NCBI GenBank assembly: GCA_009920585.1
Contig: RFZT01000011.1
Coordinates: 1-21,689 of the forward strand
Direction of reading: 5' to 3'
Source of the DNA: a bacterium
Lineage (GTDB): Bacteria > Verrucomicrobiota > Verrucomicrobiia > Chthoniobacterales > Terrimicrobiaceae
DNA: 21,689 nt
Shown here: positions 9,701 to 18,068 of the stretch, piece after piece
How the letters are laid out: each line of letters opens with the position of its first letter
Numbering within the stretch: position 1 is the first letter of the stretch
Position numbers and translations under genes: made by a program
The notes under the pieces: generated by a model
What the model was told of the DNA's origin: nothing
Seen by the model: the letters and a program-made list of their open reading frames with translations, nothing else
Databases searched by the model: none

Positions 9701-12216
9701 CCCCTCGCTTCGGCAGCCTGTTTTGGAGACAGATCATTCGGTCTTGGGCCAAGCACCCGCTTCTCCCAGCCCTTAATATTCTCAGCATCGCGATCGGGGT
9801 CGCAGTTTTTTTATCCATCCAGATCGCCAATCGAGGCGCTTTAAAAAGCTTTCGAAATGCCGTCGGATTGGTCGCCGGCCGGGCCCACTTGGAAATTCGA
9901 GGGGATTTGCCAGAGGATCTTTTCCCGATCGTCGCCGCGACGACCGGAGTCACTGCAGCCACCCCATTATTGGAAGGGGTGGTGACTTTGCCGGACTCGC
10001 CCGGCGATTACCTTCGTGTACTTGGCGTCGATCCCTTCACCGGTGGAAATTTACGCGCCTTCGAACTTCATGCTCCAGACGGAGCGGCCATTGATCTTGA
10101 GAAATGGCTACGCGAACCAAACGGCATTGCGGTATCTCCCTCACGTCTTGCCTCCGGTCCGCTTCGAGCTCTTGCCGCAGGAAAATCCGTAACGCTCACC
10201 CCCTCCTTCGAGCTCAAAACCGACGATGCGTTAGTCTCCGCCGACCCAAGAATGGCAGCGATGGATATCGGCTGGGCCCAAGAGCTCCTCGATCGCCCCG
10301 GTCGACTGACATCGATTCAGATCCAAGTGACCGATCCGCTTCGAATGGATCCCGTGATCGCCGCACTCCGCAAAATAGCGCCTCCGGATGCCTCTGTCGG
10401 CCCACCGACACGCCGAGGCTCGGATACCGAAGTGATGCTGGCCGCCTTCCAGCTCAACCTCACGGCGCTCAGCCTTGTATCCATGGTGGTCGGGGTTTTC
10501 TTGATCTACAATAGTCTCTCGGCCTCCGTTGTCCGCCGCCGACACGATATCGGTATCCTCCGGGCCAATGGCGCGACGCGGACTGAGGTGATGGGGCTAT
10601 TTCTCGGCGAGGGCGCTGCGGAGGGTTTGCTGGGCACTCTCATAGGAATAGCCATCGCTGGCCCGCTAGCCTCCCTCCTCGCTGCTCCTGTGGGCACGAC
10701 TATCTCCTCGCTCTACGCTCTGATCTCCATTGAGCGCGTCGCCATCGAACCAGATCAAATCGCTCTTGCCCTTGTAGCCGGCGTCGGGTCTTCGTTGCTC
10801 GCTGCGTGGCGACCGGCAAGAGAAGCCGCCGCCTGCGATCCGGCGCTGGTTTTACGAAATGGATCCCTGATGGATTCCTTCGCCATCGAATCGAAACGCT
10901 GGGGCATTTTCGGAATCGCCGCTCTCGGATTGGCCGTCGCTACTTCCTATTGGACCCTAACCGGCGGGGGACGCTTGCTGGGATTTGCCGCCGTAGGATT
11001 ACTCATCGCCGGCTTCTCGCTTCTTGTTCCCCTAACAGTGAATGCATTTTGCTCCGCTGTTCAGGGTCCGGGCTGGCTTGTGCGTTTGGCTAGTCAACAT
11101 TTAGCGCGATCTCTTCACCGGAATGCCGTCACCATTGCCGCGCTCGCCGTGGCTGCGGCTATGACAGTGAGTGTCTCCGTTATGATCCACTCGTTTCGGG
11201 CGAGCGTCATCACCTGGCTTGGTCAAACACTGGTAGCGGATCTTTTCATCGCTCCGGCAGCAAATGAGATTGCAGGCCTGACCAGCTTCATTCCCGCCAA
11301 CGCTGTCGAATGGGTGCGCAACGATCCACGAGTGAAGGAACTCGCCACCTTTCGAGAAATAGCGGTTCCTTGGGGTGAAAAAACCGCCAACCTAGCCGTG
11401 ATTGATGGTAACGCTCGCGGTGAATTCGATTTTGTCCGTGCCATCGATGGTGCGCGTGATGAATTCCACAAACTGGGCATGGTTGCTGTTTCCGAGAGTT
11501 TTTCTACCAGACATGGGACGGAACCCGGTGATACGCTTGAATTCTCCTCACCCAAGGGCGCAGCTAAATTCACCGTCGTCGGGGTCATCAAGGATTTCAC
11601 CCGGGATAGTGGGCTTGTGATGATCGAAAGATCGAATTTTGGAGAATACTGGAATGACGAACGCCTCCACTCGCTCTCCATCTCACTCAAAGTCCCGTCG
11701 GAGACCGCCGCACTCGGCGCGGATTTCCGTAGGACCTTCAGCCATGACGGTGAGTTTTCCATTTATACCAACGCAGACCTTCGCCAGCGAGTCTTGGAGA
11801 TTTTTGACCAAACTTTTGCCGTAACGTCGGTTCTTCGGACGATTGCAGTCGCGGTTGCGATTGCGGGTGTTTTCCTTTCTCTCACCACGCTTGTCCTTGA
11901 GCGGGAGCGGGAAATCGGCGTTCTTCGATCCCAAGGCGCCTCGCAAGGTCAAATCCAATGCCTGATTTTATACGAGGCCGCCATGGTCGGCCTGCTGGCT
12001 TCCGTTATCGGAGTCGTCTGCGGGGCAAGCATGGCCATGATTCTCACTTGGGTGATCAACAAAGCCTTCTTTGGATGGACGATTGAACTCCGCTACCCAC
12101 TTGACGTGCTTCTAACAACGCCGTTTTGGATGATTCCAGCCGCGCTTTTTGCCGCTTGGATACCTTCCCGCCGGGCATCACGAATCCCTCCCGCGCGGGC
12201 CATCCGTTGCGATTAA
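9697..12216 (+). CDS. ABC transporter permease with two FtsX domains (YbbP-like layout)
   Basis: 839 residues. An N-terminal transmembrane segment (NILSIAIGVAVFLSIQ) is followed by a periplasmic MacB-type core region of about 220 residues. The first FtsX membrane block follows, with SLVSMVVGVFLIYNSL and the cytoplasmic RRRHDIGILRANGATR coupling stretch. Further helices lead to a second periplasmic region and a C-terminal FtsX block with a second coupling stretch, EREREIGVLRSQGASQ. This duplicated layout of about ten helices is that of large permeases such as YbbP; relatives move lipids, lipoproteins or peptides or transmit mechanical force. The protein has no Walker motifs and no ATPase gene adjoins it here, so its energy partner is encoded elsewhere. 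The ATG overlaps the glnD stop. The 3' end overlaps the response regulator stop codon on the other strand. The substrate cannot be inferred. Confidence 0.88.
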   Translation: MTPRFGSLFWRQIIRSWAKHPLLPALNILSIAIGVAVFLSIQIANRGALKSFRNAVGLVAGRAHLEIRGDLPEDLFPIVAATTGVTAATPLLEGVVTLPDSPGDYLRVLGVDPFTGGNLRAFELHAPDGAAIDLEKWLREPNGIAVSPSRLASGPLRALAAGKSVTLTPSFELKTDDALVSADPRMAAMDIGWAQELLDRPGRLTSIQIQVTDPLRMDPVIAALRKIAPPDASVGPPTRRGSDTEVMLAAFQLNLTALSLVSMVVGVFLIYNSLSASVVRRRHDIGILRANGATRTEVMGLFLGEGAAEGLLGTLIGIAIAGPLASLLAAPVGTTISSLYALISIERVAIEPDQIALALVAGVGSSLLAAWRPAREAAACDPALVLRNGSLMDSFAIESKRWGIFGIAALGLAVATSYWTLTGGGRLLGFAAVGLLIAGFSLLVPLTVNAFCSAVQGPGWLVRLASQHLARSLHRNAVTIAALAVAAAMTVSVSVMIHSFRASVITWLGQTLVADLFIAPAANEIAGLTSFIPANAVEWVRNDPRVKELATFREIAVPWGEKTANLAVIDGNARGEFDFVRAIDGARDEFHKLGMVAVSESFSTRHGTEPGDTLEFSSPKGAAKFTVVGVIKDFTRDSGLVMIERSNFGEYWNDERLHSLSISLKVPSETAALGADFRRTFSHDGEFSIYTNADLRQRVLEIFDQTFAVTSVLRTIAVAVAIAGVFLSLTTLVLEREREIGVLRSQGASQGQIQCLILYEAAMVGLLASVIGVVCGASMAMILTWVINKAFFGWTIELRYPLDVLLTTPFWMIPAALFAAWIPSRRASRIPPARAIRCD

Positions 12217-12611
12217 CCAGCAGCGGGCGCCACTAACTCAAGAAGTCCATAAATGGCCTCGCGAAATCGCGAGATAGTGAAGGGTTTTGAAAGAAATGCC
12301 GTTCGCTTCAGATTCGCGGCCTTCAACACCGCATCACTATCTGGAGTCCCTGAGATAAAGAGCACAGGGGTTTCGATGCCCCGCTTTCGAACCTGTTCGA
12401 TAAAGGAAATCCCACTCGATGTCGGGAAGCGATAGTCGCAAATGATGAGTCCCAGCGAAGGATCGGCAGCAGCATCGAACGCGCTGCTGGTGTCGAGATG
12501 GTGGAGTTGCCGATGGCATTCCATGCTCTCACAAAGATCGCGCAGAGTCTCGATGACAAGAGGATCATCATCGATAAGTAAAATGGGTGGAAGGGGGATG
12601 ATGGGTTTCAT
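12213..12611 (-). CDS. Single-domain response regulator (receiver only)
   Basis: 132 residues from the ATG at 12611; a TTG at 12623 would add four residues and overlap the wecB stop. It is a bare REC domain. The acidic pocket is D14-D15-D16, the phosphoacceptor is D58 in LIICDYRFP, the conserved Thr/Ser position is S86 in FISG, and Lys108 is in FLSKPF. There is no DNA-binding, GGDEF or other output domain, so it would act by protein contact or as a phosphorelay element. It is the last gene of the exopolysaccharide-type operon, 8 nt after wecB, and no histidine kinase is present in the window. This position suggests that the polymer machinery is its target. Its last 4 bases overlap the 3' end of the convergent ABC permease gene. 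Confidence 0.9.
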   Translation of the reverse strand: MKPIIPLPPILLIDDDPLVIETLRDLCESMECHRQLHHLDTSSAFDAAADPSLGLIICDYRFPTSSGISFIEQVRKRGIETPVLFISGTPDSDAVLKAANLKRTAFLSKPFTISRFREAIYGLLELVAPAAG

Positions 12612-12619
12612 AATCAGTT

Positions 12620-13153
12620 TCAATGCGCAAAGTGAACGCGTTTTTCATCGGATGGGATTGGCAAGCAAGATTCGATCGAGTTCAGTTGATCTTCGAGAAT
12701 CCGAATGATTTTTTCTGCGGCGTGGCCGTCGCCGTAGATATTGGATCCCTTTGTCATCGCTAGGTATTCGTCTTCATTTGTGAGTAGTTTTTCGGTTTCG
12801 CGCAGGATGTCCTGCACATCGGTTCCGACCAAACGCAGGGTTCCTGCCTCCACGCCTTCCGGACGCTCCGTTTCACGCCGCAGCACTAAAACCGGTTTCC
12901 CAAGAGCTGTTGCCTCTTCCTGAACTCCGCCTGAGTCGGAGAGGACGATGTGCGATTTTTGCAGCACGTCGAGAAACTCATCGTAGTTCAATGGCTCACA
13001 GAGAAAAACACCCCGCTGATGAGCTAGAATCGGAATAATAGATTCGCGCACGAGAGGATTAGGGTGCATGGGAAAGAGGATATTCACCTCGGGAAGGCAG
13101 ACCGAGGTTTTCCCTGCGGTGGCAGGTGACGAGGATGAGCTTGCGCGAGCCAT
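12620..13153 (-). pseudogene. wecB: UDP-GlcNAc 2-epimerase (WecB type), C-terminal part of a broken gene
   Basis: This is the C-terminal half of a non-hydrolysing UDP-N-acetylglucosamine 2-epimerase. In this frame, from about 13100 onward, the protein reads LPEVNILFPMHPNPLVRE, then SDSGGVQEEATALGKPVLV, ERPEGVEAGTLRLVGTD and YGDGHAAEKI. These are the conserved nucleotide-sugar-binding elements of the second Rossmann domain. The open frame reaches back to an ATG at 13153, but the residues before 13100 (MARASSSSSPATAG) are out-of-frame noise from the first part of the gene. Relative to E. coli WecB as I recall it, about 16 codons that should separate the HRREN motif from LPEV are absent. The TGA lies 8 nt before the response regulator ATG. 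Confidence 0.92.
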
Positions 13154-13769
13154 CCATCATCCCGCCTGGAAGGTTTTGCGGCTTGAGTCGATCCACCATC
13201 CAATTCAGCGCATCGACCACCGTATTCCCCGAGACGTAAATCGAGTTTTCGGGAATGTTTTCCTTTCGAAGAAGCTCCGCCGAATACTCAGTGGGAGCAA
13301 AGTGCCAACTTGCAAGGCGACTGAGCATCGTTCGATTGAGCTCCTCGGGAAAAGGAGAGTATCGGTTATGCGAACGGAGACCCGCCTCGACGTGCCCAAG
13401 CGGAATTTTGTTGTAGAAGGCACAAAGGCCCCCTATGAACGCTGTCGTCGTATCGCCTTGGACTAATACCGTATTGATCTGGCGCGCGCTAAAAAGTCTC
13501 CCCAATTCGGTGGATAAAATCGCACTCAGATCCCAAAGTTTCTGCCTTGGACGCATAACCTCCAGATCAATATCCGCAGTAATGCCGAAGTTTGAGAATA
13601 TCTGGCCGACCATATCACCATGTTGCGAGGTCGAAATGATGAGCGGTTGTAATTTCTTGGAGGCTTGAAGTTGCTGGATAATCGGAGCCAGTTTGATGGC
13701 CTCTGGGCGCGTTCCGACTATGACGGCAACAGTATCTTTGAGATGGTTTCTATTATTTTGAATTTTCAT
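13059..13769 (-). pseudogene. wecB: UDP-GlcNAc 2-epimerase (WecB type), N-terminal part of a broken gene
   Basis: This is the N-terminal half of the enzyme that interconverts UDP-GlcNAc and UDP-ManNAc in the cytoplasm. Family motifs are intact: VGTRPEAIKLAPI near the start, VQGDTTTAF (the Asp matching catalytic D95 of E. coli), GHVEAGLRS (Glu), PEELNR (Glu) and LVTCHRRENLG with the conserved His. Just after HRRENLG the frame runs into unrelated residues (LPSRGEYPLSHAP) and stops at 13059-13061, while the real continuation lies in another frame. The ATG at 13769 overlaps the stop of the upstream glycosyltransferase gene (ATGA). Beside an NfrB-like polymerase, the obvious job is to supply UDP-ManNAc for the polymer. 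As written the gene would give an inactive truncated protein. Confidence 0.93.
13086..13108. repeat. Inverted repeat at the wecB break point
   Basis: A perfect 7-bp inverted repeat, ACCTCGG at 13086-13092 and CCGAGGT at 13102-13108, with a 9-nt loop. The wecB frame break falls within this hairpin. Such a structure could favour polymerase slippage in the cell or skipping during sequencing or assembly. This is seen directly in the sequence; its causal role is inference. Confidence 0.5.
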
Positions 13770-16435
13770 GGGTATTGGATTTCGAAGCTGACAGGCATTC
13801 CCGCACAGCGTTCCATGACCTCGATGAGGTCATTTTCCGATGGCAGGTTCGCGAGGCGGAAAGTGATGCCGGTGTCTCGGATTTGGTGGATGGCGATCCC
13901 GCTTCGCGCAGCGAAGCCGGGTGCGAGTAATTCCTCCGCCTCCAAGCCTATCGGGGCATCCCCAGCTTGAGCGACCTCGAGACCCGAAGTTTGTCGCATG
14001 GCTTGAAATAACTGTTTTTTGTTTACGAGACCCAACTGGACCAAGAGCCGATCCGCTGGCCCCTCGATGAGGCGTTGCATTTTTTTTACCCGCGCAGCGT
14101 GGTCAGATAAAAGAACCTTCGATTCTATGAGATTCTCTATCAGGAAATCCTGCGAGAATTGTAGGACCATGAAATCGTGCCACATTTTCATGAAGGCCGA
14201 CGGCGTATCGACTCGAAAGGGGATCGCTGAACCGAGCAGGTTCTGGATTCGGTCGCCTGTGTCTGGGTGGATTGGGTTCATCACACCGATACTCCCGTCA
14301 TTGAGGGGAAGGAGGCCGTGAACCTCGCAAAACAAGGGCCCAAGTGTCCTCATGATCGATATACTGAGGGTCAATTTTGAAAAATCTGCCCCCTCGAAAC
14401 CAAGTGACTCCGAGTAAAGACGCCGGACGTCCGAGGCAGGAATGAATTCGAGATGGGTCATGGCATCCGAGAGAGTCCGCCGACGGGTCATCTGAAACTC
14501 GCGAACCTTGCGTTGATTAGCACCGCTTAAGGATTGGAATACGCCATCGAGAGGATTGATCTGTTGCCCAACCAAAACTCGGCGCGGGTAGATCGTATTC
14601 CGAAGCGATGTGAAATTCGACGGCTGTATGAGTCGCGCCTCCACGGGGGCACCAAAGATCACTGCAATTTCACCGAGGTCCTCCAACTTAGGTGGTTCGA
14701 CAAATCCGAATACCGACGATCCGTCCTCACTCTCCGCACAGGGCATTCCACCGAATCGAACGGCATCGGCCTCTTGCCAGCGACTCAATTCCTCCAACGG
14801 AACATCCTCTGGGATGACAACGATACTCTTGAGTCCCGAAAAACGTCCCCAGACTGCGGTGAACTGCTCCTCATCCATGAGCTGCATTTGCAACAGGGCG
14901 CGAGGGGCCGAGCTCCCTTTGTTTTTTTCGAGGATTTTGTCCAAGTCCTCTCTGGTGACGAGACCTTCATCCACAAGCAACTCTTCAATCGAGCTTGCGA
15001 ATTCCTGCAGCTCCGCGACTCCTGGAAAAACATGCGTTGTCTTCGTCCATGCCAGCGGCTTTTTAAAAAGTCGATGCTGCATATAAATCCAACCTGCACG
15101 AATGGTAGCGCTCATATTTATCAAGTTGTTAACTGGATAGCGTGGAATTGCGAAAAGCCCTTGGCGAAGACCATAGGCATCGGAGACGCAGGACACCTTC
15201 TGCGTGACGCGGTAACAAAGCAGCGCCGTGTCCACCAAAACAATACGCCAAAGAAGACTATTCTCCTGAAACAAGGGCCGCAGAAAAATGGTATTCCGAA
15301 GGCCCGAGTGCTGGATCAGGAACTCGGCAATCACGTAAGTCATCACAAAATAGCCACTCGCATTGATGCAATGCACGAGTGGAGCGCGGCGGTCCCTCAG
15401 CAACGTGTATCGCACGGCCGTCGAACCCCACCATCCCCCATGCTCCCAACCCTGAAACGCCGTTCCCACGATCCAACGGGCTTTTTGTTTCACGGCCTGA
15501 TAGAACTCGAGTGGAAAATTTTCGCGAACGGCCACGCGTTCGGTGACCTTGTGGCTAGAAATCGTGCGACCCGCCTCATCGCGGCGGAAAACCTCGCGCT
15601 CGACCGGATAATCAATAAATCCCGTCCGAAATCCCGAACGACACAGCTCCATACCCACCATGTAATCCTCGGCCAAACTGCCGATCTGAAAGGGACCGCC
15701 CCCGTATTTTTTTGCTAGGAAATCGATCGCGGTACGCGAGAACGCTGTACCAACTCCAGCGGATGGCACCATGCCGCCCATCGCTTCACGAGCGAACATA
15801 TCCTTCATGTGCCATTCCGAAAATTCGTCGATATAGGAATTCCCGACCCAATAGCGCCACGGGGTCAACTCGAGCGGAAAAACCGGCACCTGACCCATAT
15901 CAAACGTCCGAGGCACATGATAATTGTAGACCTTGAGAATAAGGGGATGCAGAACATCCTCCGCATCGTGGAGCGCGATGATCGCATACTCACGCTTACC
16001 TGGAATCTCGCGACCGAGCATGGTCTGGTAAATCGCATTCAGGCAATCTGCCTTGGATGTCGGTCCCGGATTTTGCGTCAGGGCCTTGTGAATGCGTGGA
16101 GAGCTCCGAACGAGCTCATCTACACATCTATTTGTTTCCGAATCATTTGGATAAACTCCGATGAAGATTTCGTATCGATCGTAGATGAGAACCTTTTTGG
16201 CATACTCTGCCATGCGATTGATGATGCCGCCTTCCATCCATGCCGGGATGTAGATCGCGATCAATTGCTCGGGCTCATTTTTCAGCTGAGTGAGAGTGAC
16301 CGGGATGCTTTCTTTTTTGCTCCTCAGGTAGCGCAGGAATTGCAGATCAAAAAAGACATCATCGATCCCAAAAACCAGGAATCCAACGGCCGAGGTGTAT
16401 GCCAGAATGAGAAAAACCGAATAAAGAGTGTCCAT
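13766..16435 (-). CDS. NfrB-like family 2 glycosyltransferase with C-terminal MshEN/GspE-N domains
   Basis: 889 residues. After an N-terminal membrane segment (LYSVFLILAYTSAVGFLVF) comes a GT2 polymerase-type domain. It carries the acidic motif HDAED near residue 154, the catalytic-type SLAEDYM near residue 253 and QKARW near residue 316, the counterpart of the Q/RxxRW acceptor motif of processive synthases. Further helices follow (SGYFVMTYVIAEFLI, LWRIVLVDTALLCY). From about residue 475 the protein changes to two stretches resembling the N-terminal domain of GspE/MshE (EELLVDEGLVTREDLDKIL and RLLVQLGLVNKKQL with the following alpha/beta parts). This is the layout of E. coli NfrB, the c-di-GMP-responsive synthase of the phage N4 receptor glycan. 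It lies directly before wecB (ATGA overlap) and after the NfrA-like gene. It lacks a PilZ domain, unlike BcsA. The product is probably a ManNAc-containing polymer, by analogy. Confidence 0.88.
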   Translation of the reverse strand: MDTLYSVFLILAYTSAVGFLVFGIDDVFFDLQFLRYLRSKKESIPVTLTQLKNEPEQLIAIYIPAWMEGGIINRMAEYAKKVLIYDRYEIFIGVYPNDSETNRCVDELVRSSPRIHKALTQNPGPTSKADCLNAIYQTMLGREIPGKREYAIIALHDAEDVLHPLILKVYNYHVPRTFDMGQVPVFPLELTPWRYWVGNSYIDEFSEWHMKDMFAREAMGGMVPSAGVGTAFSRTAIDFLAKKYGGGPFQIGSLAEDYMVGMELCRSGFRTGFIDYPVEREVFRRDEAGRTISSHKVTERVAVRENFPLEFYQAVKQKARWIVGTAFQGWEHGGWWGSTAVRYTLLRDRRAPLVHCINASGYFVMTYVIAEFLIQHSGLRNTIFLRPLFQENSLLWRIVLVDTALLCYRVTQKVSCVSDAYGLRQGLFAIPRYPVNNLINMSATIRAGWIYMQHRLFKKPLAWTKTTHVFPGVAELQEFASSIEELLVDEGLVTREDLDKILEKNKGSSAPRALLQMQLMDEEQFTAVWGRFSGLKSIVVIPEDVPLEELSRWQEADAVRFGGMPCAESEDGSSVFGFVEPPKLEDLGEIAVIFGAPVEARLIQPSNFTSLRNTIYPRRVLVGQQINPLDGVFQSLSGANQRKVREFQMTRRRTLSDAMTHLEFIPASDVRRLYSESLGFEGADFSKLTLSISIMRTLGPLFCEVHGLLPLNDGSIGVMNPIHPDTGDRIQNLLGSAIPFRVDTPSAFMKMWHDFMVLQFSQDFLIENLIESKVLLSDHAARVKKMQRLIEGPADRLLVQLGLVNKKQLFQAMRQTSGLEVAQAGDAPIGLEAEELLAPGFAARSGIAIHQIRDTGITFRLANLPSENDLIEVMERCAGMPVSFEIQYP

Positions 16436-16440
16436 GAGAT

Positions 16441-18057
16441 TTACCAGCGAAGTGAGAGTGCGGCGGTGATGCGGAAATCCGAGTAGGTAGCTCCAGTGTC
16501 ACCGCGTGAGTTCGCGAAGTTCCGCCCCAAATAAGATCCGAGGAGATAGTCGACGCTCGTTGTGAAGACAACGGCCCCGACTGGAGAAGTGATCAAGCGG
16601 ACGCCTGGCCCAGCTTCGAAGTAGTTGTCGTAGTAATTCCCCCTTGTATCCATCGTGAGGTTTTGAAGTCCGTAGGCGTCCAAGGCCGCAGCTTTGCCGC
16701 ATTGAAGAAAGCGGATACCCTGGCGCGATTGCAGGTAGGCAATGCCGTCCGGGAGACGAGTGTAGTAAGCGGCATCCCCGCCGGCTTCGACAAACCAATC
16801 AAACCTTCCACGGACGGGCAGCCATCCCCTTGGCGACCAAGAATTGAAAACCTTACCTTCATTCAAAGATGGCATTCCGCCTGGGGATTCCAACTCCAGA
16901 TCGCTTTCCGCCCATTCATTGCCCGGACCCCAAGCCCAGTAGCCATTGACTCCGGCGATGAGTTCCGAAAACCATTTCGCATGGTGCTGCGTGGTGCCGC
17001 GAAGATCCTTTTGGGCACCGCCTAGCACGTAAAGGACAAACGATTGGGCCGCGAAGGGACGAACCCGAACGCCCGCATGAAAACCGGCTAGATTTTCGTT
17101 GTAGATAGTGGAAATGCCCTGCGCCGCCGAGGAACTCGAATCCAGGCTAAAATCACCTTGGATGAACGGCTCGATCCAACGTGCACCAGGCACAAATGTT
17201 CCCTCGCGTATTCGGCCCGCAGCAACGCCGATTTTATATCGAGAAAGATAGGTGCCATAGAGATCGAGTTCCCCCCAAGACCAGCAATCCGTATTATAAG
17301 CAGGAGCGAGCACGCTCATCTCCTGTGCGGCCGTTCGGCTTGCGGCTGAGTCACCGCCAGACTCCCGAATGTCCCTCCAGATTTTGACAGCCTCCGTTGT
17401 GCGACCGTCGCGGGATAACAAACCGGCGAGAGCAAGTCGGACCTGACCATCGGGATCGTCTTCAGCAGGGATTCCTTGAAGAACATTCACGGCCTCGTCA
17501 TTTCGAGCGAGTCGGGCGAGAGCGTAGGACTTCTCTAGGAGCATTGCGGTGTTGGCTTCACCCAATATTTGCAACTCATCGATCTGAGCTACTGCCTCGT
17601 CATCCCTTTTAGCTTGGATGAGTTCAAAGACTTTTTGCTGGCGATCGAGACGTTCCTTGCGGGCTCGGTATTCCGCCTGCTCGCGAAGGACCTCTGGAGA
17701 TGGAGGGCGAGCTCGCGCCTTTCTTTCCTCCTCCTCGATTCGATCGAGAGCAGAAAGACTGGTCGCCGCCATGGATGCCATGTCGGCATTCCACGAGCGA
17801 CTCAACTCCTGCAAGCAAACCCGGGCCTCAGTGGAGCGATGGTCAAAAACCAATTCTCCCGCCAGCCGGAATTTTAACTTTTCATTCCCGGGATCCCTAA
17901 GCAGTGCGTTTTGCAGGCATTCGATAGATTCCGCGTGCTGCCCTTTATTGGAGAGTCGAACAGCCTCAGCGGAAGGGTCGGTGGGCGCTCCGTCCTGAGC
18001 CACAACGATACTCGTGGTGACCGCTGCAAGAATACAAATGATGTAGTTGGTTTTCAT
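16441..18057 (-). CDS. NfrA-like outer-membrane protein (TPR plus C-terminal beta domain)
   Basis: 538 residues from the ATG at 18057. A signal peptide (MKTNYIICILAAVTTSIVVAQ) leads into TPR-type helical repeats over about residues 25-250, including a charged, coiled-coil-like stretch rich in E/R/K. The last 270 or so residues are Gly, aromatic and alternating hydrophobic, with amphipathic strands, YYDNYFEAGPGVRL, YLGRNFANSRGD and a final strand ending in SLRW, as in outer-membrane proteins with a terminal aromatic residue. TPR followed by such a C-terminal domain matches NfrA of E. coli, although this protein is much shorter (NfrA is close to 1000 residues). The likely role is export of the glycan across the outer membrane. 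The stop is 5 nt before the glycosyltransferase ATG. The frame continues upstream to 18174 but overlaps the preceding gene there, so the ATG next to the signal peptide is preferred. Confidence 0.8.
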   Translation of the reverse strand: MKTNYIICILAAVTTSIVVAQDGAPTDPSAEAVRLSNKGQHAESIECLQNALLRDPGNEKLKFRLAGELVFDHRSTEARVCLQELSRSWNADMASMAATSLSALDRIEEEERKARARPPSPEVLREQAEYRARKERLDRQQKVFELIQAKRDDEAVAQIDELQILGEANTAMLLEKSYALARLARNDEAVNVLQGIPAEDDPDGQVRLALAGLLSRDGRTTEAVKIWRDIRESGGDSAASRTAAQEMSVLAPAYNTDCWSWGELDLYGTYLSRYKIGVAAGRIREGTFVPGARWIEPFIQGDFSLDSSSSAAQGISTIYNENLAGFHAGVRVRPFAAQSFVLYVLGGAQKDLRGTTQHHAKWFSELIAGVNGYWAWGPGNEWAESDLELESPGGMPSLNEGKVFNSWSPRGWLPVRGRFDWFVEAGGDAAYYTRLPDGIAYLQSRQGIRFLQCGKAAALDAYGLQNLTMDTRGNYYDNYFEAGPGVRLITSPVGAVVFTTSVDYLLGSYLGRNFANSRGDTGATYSDFRITAALSLRW

Positions 18058-18068
18058 TTTTAAAAAAA

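Noticed and set aside
14534..15718. 394-codon open frame on the plus strand
   Set aside because: It lies wholly opposite the NfrB-like glycosyltransferase, has no recognisable motifs and an implausible composition; it is a shadow of the real gene.
15809..16486. 225-codon open frame on the plus strand
   Set aside because: It is antisense to the start of the glycosyltransferase gene and the end of the NfrA-like gene, with no family features.
18058..18068. T-run after the DUF2334-like gene as an intrinsic terminator
   Set aside because: No GC-rich hairpin precedes the T stretch, and the next gene starts immediately after it.
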